DNA of 64,000 bases from Crocinitomicaceae bacterium (GTDB lineage: Bacteria; Bacteroidota; Bacteroidia; Flavobacteriales_G; Salibacteraceae), in assembly GCA_002707155.1 (NCBI GenBank), contig PAME01000018.1, positions 186,001 to 250,000 on the forward strand. The letters run 5' to 3'. Numbering within the stretch: the first letter of the stretch is position 1; every line of letters starts with the position of its first letter. The notes beneath the pieces are model-generated. The model saw nothing but the letters and a program-made list of their open reading frames with translations. It ran no database searches and had not been told where the DNA came from. This document shows positions 63,100-64,000 of the stretch, piece after piece. The translations under genes and the position numbers were made by a program.

Positions 63100-64000
63100 C
63101 TATTCCTTCAATAACCTTGAATATAAAGTCTCCATGTTTTTAACCAAAACTTGATAGCTAAATTTTCCCATAACCATAGCTGTGCCGCAGCCCGCCATTG
63201 TATTTCTGAGCTTTTGATTATCGACTAACTGCATTAAATTTTCAAGGAATAAAGTCTCGTTTTCTACCGAACTTAGAAAAGCACTTTCATTTGGTAGTAC
63301 TACATTTTTAATTCCGCCGACTTCAGTGCTTACAATGGGCTTGCCTGCTGCTTGCGCTTCTATTAAGCTTACTGGGGTTCCTTCGTTCAGGCTGGTCAAA
63401 CAAACAATATCAAGCCCAGCTAATGCCCAATCTATTTTTTTTATCCAAGAGGTAAAAATTACTTCAGCATCATTAGAAGTGCCATCGTGGAACGATAAGC
63501 CTGAAGCGAAGCACAATTCTTGAATGTCTTTTTTAGACTCACCGTCTCCAATTATAACAAAGCGAACAGGCGTATTGCTGTTTTTCTTAACGTGTTGTGC
63601 CGCTTTAATAAACAATTGGTGGTTTTTTATAGGCACCAATCGCCCAATTATTCCAATCGCCAGTTCATTATCCTCAATTCCAAATTTTGTCCTAAACGAC
63701 GTCCTTTTCTCTTCAGTATTTTCAGTAAATGGAGTCAAGTCAAAACCCAATGGGATTACGGAAATTTTATCTACCTCAACAATTTTGTGAATAGTACTGA
63801 GTTCTTTTTTTTGCAGGTCACTAATTGCAACAATGGCGCTGGATTTTTTCGCCAAGTAGCGTTCTACGGTTTTGTAAATGCGGGTTGTGACAGGATTAAA
63901 ATAACCGTGAAATACATGTCCATGAAAAGTGTGCACTATAACTGGAACCTTGCAAGAAATAGCAGCCAACCGTCCTATAGCTCCTGCCTTTGAGGCATGT
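63100..64000 (-). CDS. glycosyltransferase family 4 protein, partial (N-terminus beyond window)
   Basis: The frame is open from 63100 to the right edge (at 64000 it reads HASKAGAIGRLAA, typical of the GT4 N-terminal domain), so the true start lies outside. Visible C-terminal half motifs are VIVHTFHGHVFHGYF, IAISDLQKKEL, KISVIPLGFDLTPF, IGIIGRLVPIKNHQLFIKAA, and SLNEGTPVSLIEAQAAGKPI with the donor-binding Glu. It adds a sugar to a growing surface polysaccharide; donor and acceptor are unknown. It is upstream of wza on the same strand, 51 bases away. Confidence 0.92.
   Translation of the reverse strand, partial: HASKAGAIGRLAAISCKVPVIVHTFHGHVFHGYFNPVTTRIYKTVERYLAKKSSAIVAISDLQKKELSTIHKIVEVDKISVIPLGFDLTPFTENTEEKRTSFRTKFGIEDNELAIGIIGRLVPIKNHQLFIKAAQHVKKNSNTPVRFVIIGDGESKKDIQELCFASGLSFHDGTSNDAEVIFTSWIKKIDWALAGLDIVCLTSLNEGTPVSLIEAQAAGKPIVSTEVGGIKNVVLPNESAFLSSVENETLFLENLMQLVDNQKLRNTMAGCGTAMVMGKFSYQVLVKNMETLYSRLLKE

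Overview
The window is AT-rich bacterial chromosome from a member of the Bacteroidota, most likely a Flavobacteriales-type marine or environmental lineage. The evidence is: two giant surface proteins with the C-terminal sorting domain of the type IX secretion system; a long Bacteroidota-style signal peptidase I; a ribosomal protein S16 with an acidic tail; TAnnTTTG-type promoter elements and few Shine-Dalgarno sequences; and DUF5683, DUF6702, VF530, WbqC and TIGR02757 family genes. Coding is dense on both strands. No phage, CRISPR array or transposase was seen.

Layout. 1-3.6 kb: start of pyrG (cut by the window edge), then a lipoprotein gene, a DUF481 outer-membrane protein gene, and a second copy of the lipoprotein gene broken by two in-frame stops; a tRNA-Arg(ACG) follows. 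3.6-8.9 kb: an ACMSD-like amidohydrolase, a TerB-like protein, miaA (apparently with an AUU start), a pRiA4b ORF-3-like protein and an M3 peptidase. 9-16 kb: two tandem 1.1-1.2 kb-residue secreted proteins sharing repeats and sorting domain but with different N-terminal modules. 16-24 kb: a flavoprotein lacking the usual redox cysteines, DUF6702, an M1 peptidase, YitT, a VOC protein, an FGE-fold protein, an FkbM methyltransferase and VF530. 24-26.1 kb: REP-like palindromes, a biotin-dependent carboxyltransferase and a 155-bp element with inverted ends.

26-34.7 kb: a minus-strand block of a Tat-exported PLP enzyme, then wbqC-lepB-dapB-DUF5683-parB-parA; then an FMN reductase (+) and rpsP-rimM (-). 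34.7-43 kb (mostly +): a DCC protein, a PorE-like OmpA/TPR/PD40 protein, fabG, a von Willebrand-like membrane protein and a MORN-repeat protein, with mnmD and acpH facing them. 43-47 kb (-): TIGR02757, a LolD-type ATPase, a carboxypeptidase-regulatory-like protein and an M23 peptidase. 47-51.4 kb (+): zapB-like, zapA, a probable 6S RNA, rny, a UDP-sugar epimerase and a Gfo/Idh/MocA dehydrogenase. 51.5-54.2 kb: a GlcD-type oxidase and an apparent stand-alone integron-style gene cassette carrying an alpha/beta-hydrolase lipoprotein. 54.2-64 kb (-): uvrA, a lytic transglycosylase, and an exopolysaccharide block (MraY/WecA-type transferase, rfbC, wzc, wza, glycosyltransferase cut by the right edge).

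Most genes are housekeeping or envelope functions. The points most worth checking are the lone integron-like cassette with a reconstructable attC (53.07-54.06 kb), the 6S-type RNA between zapA and rny, the AUU start of miaA, the double-nonsense lipoprotein copy, the cysteine-less disulfide-oxidoreductase homologue, and the MITE-like element at 25.98-26.13 kb.
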